From Dromaius novaehollandiae (taxonomy: Eukaryota; Chordata; Aves; Casuariiformes; Dromaiidae), in NCBI RefSeq assembly GCF_036370855.1, contig NC_088130.1, positions 14,413,543-14,477,542 on the forward strand: a DNA stretch of 64,000 bases, read 5' to 3'. Position 1 is the stretch's first letter; each line of letters begins with the position of its first letter. The notes beneath the pieces were generated by a model. The model was not told where the DNA came from, did not search any database, and worked only from the letters and a program-made list of their open reading frames with translations. Shown in pieces: positions 60,320 to 64,000 of this stretch. The position numbers and the translations under genes are program-made.

Positions 60320-62475
60320 AGGTAACTCTTATGTGAAACCACCATCGGAACTTTAACATCTTTAAAGAACTTGAGGAAGTCTCTGAATCACAAACCCTGG
60401 TTCTTACAAGGGACTTCGACCTCCCTGACATCTGCTGGAAGGGCAACACAGCAAAACACAAGTAGTCAAGAAGATTTCTGGAGGGCATGAGGGATAACTT
60501 CTTGATACAGGTACTAGATGGGCCAACCAGGGCTGATACACAGATGGATCTGCTATGCACTAACAACGAAGAACTGGTTGGGGATGTGATAATCAAGGGC
60601 AGCCTTGACTGTAGCAACCATGAAATAGTGGAGCTCAAGTTTCTGAGGGGAATGAGGAATGCAAGTCTCACAGTACAGACCCTGGCCTTCAGGAGAGCAG
60701 ACTTCACCTTATTCAGGAAACTAGTAGGTGGGATCCTGTGGGAGGCAGCTCTGAAGGGCAAAGGAGCTCCAGAGAACTGGCAGATCTTCAAGGACAGCCT
60801 CCTCCAAGCGCACGAACAGGCCATCCCAATATTCAGGAAAGACAAGTAGATATATCAGGAGACTGGCTTAGCTAAGCAGGGAACTCATGACTGAGCTCCA
60901 ATGCAAAAGGACAGCATACAGGAGATGGAAGCAGGGACAGACTACCCAGGAGGACTCTAGAAACACTGCCCAGGCATGTAGTGATGGTGTCAGGAACATG
61001 AAAGCTCAACTGGAACTGAGTCTTGCAAAGGACATCAAGGGCAACAAGAAGAGCTTCTACCACTACATTAGTAATAAACAGCTGAACAAGGAAAATTTTG
61101 GCCCACTGCTGAACAGGATGGGTGATCTAGTGACAGCAGACATAGATAAGGCTGAGGTACGCAAAGCTTTCTTTGCCTCACTCTTCAGTGACAAGGTCTC
61201 CCTTTTGGAGAGGTCCTTTTGGAAAAAGTCAGCATGGATTTACCAAAGGGAAACCATACCTGATCAACCCAATTGCCTTCTATGATAAAGTGACTGGATT
61301 TGTGAATAAGGGGAGAGCAGTGGATGTCATTTACCTGAACTTTAGCAAAGCTTTGACACTATCATCTCCCACATTCTTGTATCCAGGTTAGGATATTACA
61401 GTCTGGATACGTGCACAACCAAATGGATAAAAGACTGGTTGGATGATCAGGCTCAGAGAGTAGTACTCTACCCAGATGTTGGTAACAAGTAGCATACCAC
61501 AGGGACCTATCCTGTTTAACAACTTCATCGGTGACCTGGAAGAGGCAGAGTACTTGCTCATGAAGTCTGCAAATGACACCAAATTGGGGGGGAACAAGTC
61601 CATACACTGGAGGGCAGGGTTGCCATACAGAGGGACCTGGACAGACTAGAGAAATGGGCCAAAAGGAACCTTATGATATTCAACAAGGACAAATGTCAAG
61701 TCTTGCACCTGGGAAGAAAGAACCCCTGGCAACAATACAGACTGGAGACAGACTCGCTGGGGAGCAGCTCTGCTGAAAAGAACCTGGGAGTCTTGGTAGA
61801 AAGCAAGCTGAATGTGAGTCAGCAGCATGCCCCAGCAGCAAAGAAGGCCAGCAGTATCTTGGGCTGTATTAACAGGAGCATAGCTAATAGATTGAGGGAA
61901 GTGATTATTCCTTTCTACTCAGCACTTGTTAGACCTCATCTAGAATACCACATCCAGTTTTGGGCACCCAAATACAAAAAAAAAGACATTGTTAAACTGG
62001 AGCGAGTTCAAAGGAGGGCTATCAAGATGGTCAGGGGACTGAAGCACTTGCCCTACAAGGAGAGCCTGAGGGAGCTGGGCTTGTTCAGCCTGGAGAAGAG
62101 AAGGCTTTGGGGGAACCTAATAGCAGCCTTCCAGTACCTGCAGAGAGGTCATCAAGATGGAGCCAGGCACTTTACAATGGTGCATAGTGGGAGGATGAGA
62201 CAATGGGCCGAAGTCAAAACAAGAAAGGCTTAGACTGGATATAAGGAGAAACTTTTTCACCATGAGGACAGTCAAGCAGTGGAACAGGGGCCCAGAGAGG
62301 CTGCGCAGTCTTCTTCCTTGGAGGTTTTTAAGACCAGACTGGACAAAGCCCTGAGCAACCTGGTCTGATCTCATAGCTGACCCTGCTTTGAGCAGGAGAT
62401 TGGACTAGAGACTAGAGACCTCCTGAGGTCCCTTCCAACATGAATTACCCTATGATCCTGTGATCCTATGATCCA
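60320..62475 (+). mobile_element. CR1 LINE, internally deleted, antisense to RNF38
   Basis: Starts in the endonuclease ('DFDLPDICWKGNTA' near 60415-60455), continues with 'LDGPTRADTQMDLLCTNNEELVGDV' pieces and the linker ('AFRRADFTLFRKLVGGIL'), then 'ISNKQLNKENFGPLL' and '[14 protein letters not shown]'. Near 61215 it jumps directly to 'SAWIYQRE', i.e. the 'QHGFTKGK' region out of frame, so the RT fingers are deleted. The thumb ('FNKDKCQVLHLGRKNPWQQY', 61673-61740) and C-terminal region follow. The 3' end is an 'atgatcctgtgatcctatgatcc' tail at about 62451-62474. Confidence 0.88.
61673..62233 (+). pseudogene. CR1 RT C-terminal open piece (186 codons)
   Basis: The longest uninterrupted CR1 frame here. 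It includes 'KCQVLHLGRKNPWQQYRLET', 'ILGCINRSIANRLREVIIPFYSALVRPHLEYHIQFWAP' type motifs in order, and 'KRRLWGNLIAAFQYL'. It lacks the catalytic palm, so it cannot be an active enzyme. Confidence 0.8.
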
Positions 62476-63772
62476 ATTCACCAGATTGCATATGTAAGGC
62501 AGCAACTACTGACTTCCTTAATAGAGAGATGTTCTCAAACAGAAGAAAATAGTTCTATTTCATTATCATGAGGAGAATTGAAGGCACAGAGATATATGAA
62601 GAATTAAGAAGTTTCTTACAAAAAACAACTCGGTGTTTCCCTGTGAAGCAAAAATCTTCATTATGAGCACCATCTTTTTTACTTATAAATAACCTATTGC
62701 CATGTTTAGGCTAGATGCATTATCTTGAAGCTATACTTTTTGCTATTAGGAAAGACCAGCTCAAATCTCAACTCATTTTGGTTTCATTTTTCAGAAAAAC
62801 CTTAACTCTACTAATTCACCCTTTTCCTGGTACTTAATTCCACATGCTTCAAAACAGTTAGATAAGAAGTCATCTTTGGAAGCAAAGGAAAAGCAGAATT
62901 GTTTCCTCATTCTGCTGAACAAACTTTAAACAGTCAGCATTTTTAAGGCAATAATTCTCCAAGTAAGACTTCACAGTAAAATCAAGTTATCTGATGGAGC
63001 TAAAAGTTAACAGGGGAGCCTATTCTTGAACCTAAATTAGCAATCCAAGCTAAGAAAGAAGACCAGACATTTTCTGAGGGAAAGACGTATCCTGATTACC
63101 AGATAAAACTATGCAGAACTGTTTCCCCATGACTATAATGAAATTATTACAGTAGTACCAGCACCTGAGATTTGACACAGATAGGTCTGAGCAGTATTTG
63201 TCAGTAATACTGAAGTTATTTTGTATTTCTGCATTAATGAAATATTAGCAGACCTCCAAAGAAACAGGCATAAGGGTGTAGATAACCTCTGACAGAAAAT
63301 TAGTAAGCAGAAATTACAAAATGTAATTTCTTCCCTCATGTGCAAAATAAGATCATCTTCTCCCATGTTTGCATAAGCCTTATTATGAAGCTATTAGCTT
63401 TTCAGCCAAGTTTGCTTAAGTGAAAAGAGTCACTAACTTCCATAAGCAGAGGAAGAAAGAGGTTCCAGATACACTCTAGAAGGTTTAAGTAATACTTTTC
63501 TCTCTAGTGTTCTGGGGGAGACAGTGGTCACTTTAAATCAACTGTGAAGTAACATGGTAGGAGCATGCAATAGGAATAATGATCTGTGCTTTCTGGTCTC
63601 TCTACAAAGTTTTTTCTCTGAGAAACTGCTGATTTTTTTCTTCAGACTAAGGATCTAGTCTTGCTCAGGTAGCACTACCACAAAACCCTATTACTTACTC
63701 TAAACCAGATCCATTTGTTTTCTCAACCAGAATGAGATTCAAGAGCATCATCTGCTGATCAAGCCCAAACTA

Positions 63773-64000
<228 letters not shown>

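Overview
This is vertebrate nuclear DNA. It carries the 3' half of one split protein-coding gene, RNF38 on the minus strand, next to about 42 kb of repeat-rich intergenic DNA. The exons read as a very conserved RNF38 (RING-H2 E3 ubiquitin ligase). The repeat set is CR1 LINEs with recognisable ORF1 and ORF2, old MIR-type SINEs, a Ty3/Gypsy chromovirus and an endogenous retrovirus with a tRNA-Ser primer site. That set fits a sauropsid. I favour a crocodilian, or another repeat-rich archosaur or turtle, over an ordinary compact bird genome; this is inference. Names rest on remembered family motifs, and no search was run.

Layout, left to right. 1-2283: non-coding, nothing recognised. 2284-8643: a complete but dead Ty3/Gypsy chromovirus with two LTRs, gag, protease, RT, RNase H, integrase and a C-terminal chromodomain, flanked by a 6-bp duplication. 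A 513-bp solo LTR of another family (family A) sits inside its 5' LTR. 8644-27650: mostly unique intergenic DNA with two MIR fragments, several LTR-like stretches, poly-G/C runs and one enhancer-like block near 25.2-25.6 kb. 27690-29975: a CR1 copy in which ORF1 (esterase) is joined to the 3' part of ORF2. 30778-36244: an endogenous retrovirus whose 5' LTR lacks U3. 36245-42180: two minus-strand CR1 copies, interrupted by a 1.41-kb solo LTR and by a second family A solo LTR.

From about 42290 to the end is RNF38. The 3' UTR is 42290-45660. Seven coding exons (45661-45723, 50347-50446, 51661-51782, 56437-56521, 58101-58207, 59361-59522, 63800-63970) total 810 nt, or 269 codons plus stop, with all phases compatible. 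They encode a proline-rich middle region and the RING-H2 domain. The N-terminal half lies beyond the right edge. Introns hold a same-strand CR1 (46.4-47.3 kb), an antisense CR1 (60.3-62.5 kb) and a 3.7-kb CAGACA-type minisatellite (52.15-55.84 kb) that fills nearly 80% of one intron.

I found no prokaryote-style operon, CRISPR array or defence system, and no convincing novel protein-coding system. The very long open frames at 51.97-55.93 kb (up to 835 codons) follow from base skew in the minisatellite. The most interesting items are the giant intronic minisatellite behind a weak splice donor, the retrovirus copy that starts at its own predicted cap site, the chromodomain Gypsy element, the nearly identical inverted solo LTRs 38 kb apart, and the structured AT-rich block at 25.2-25.6 kb.
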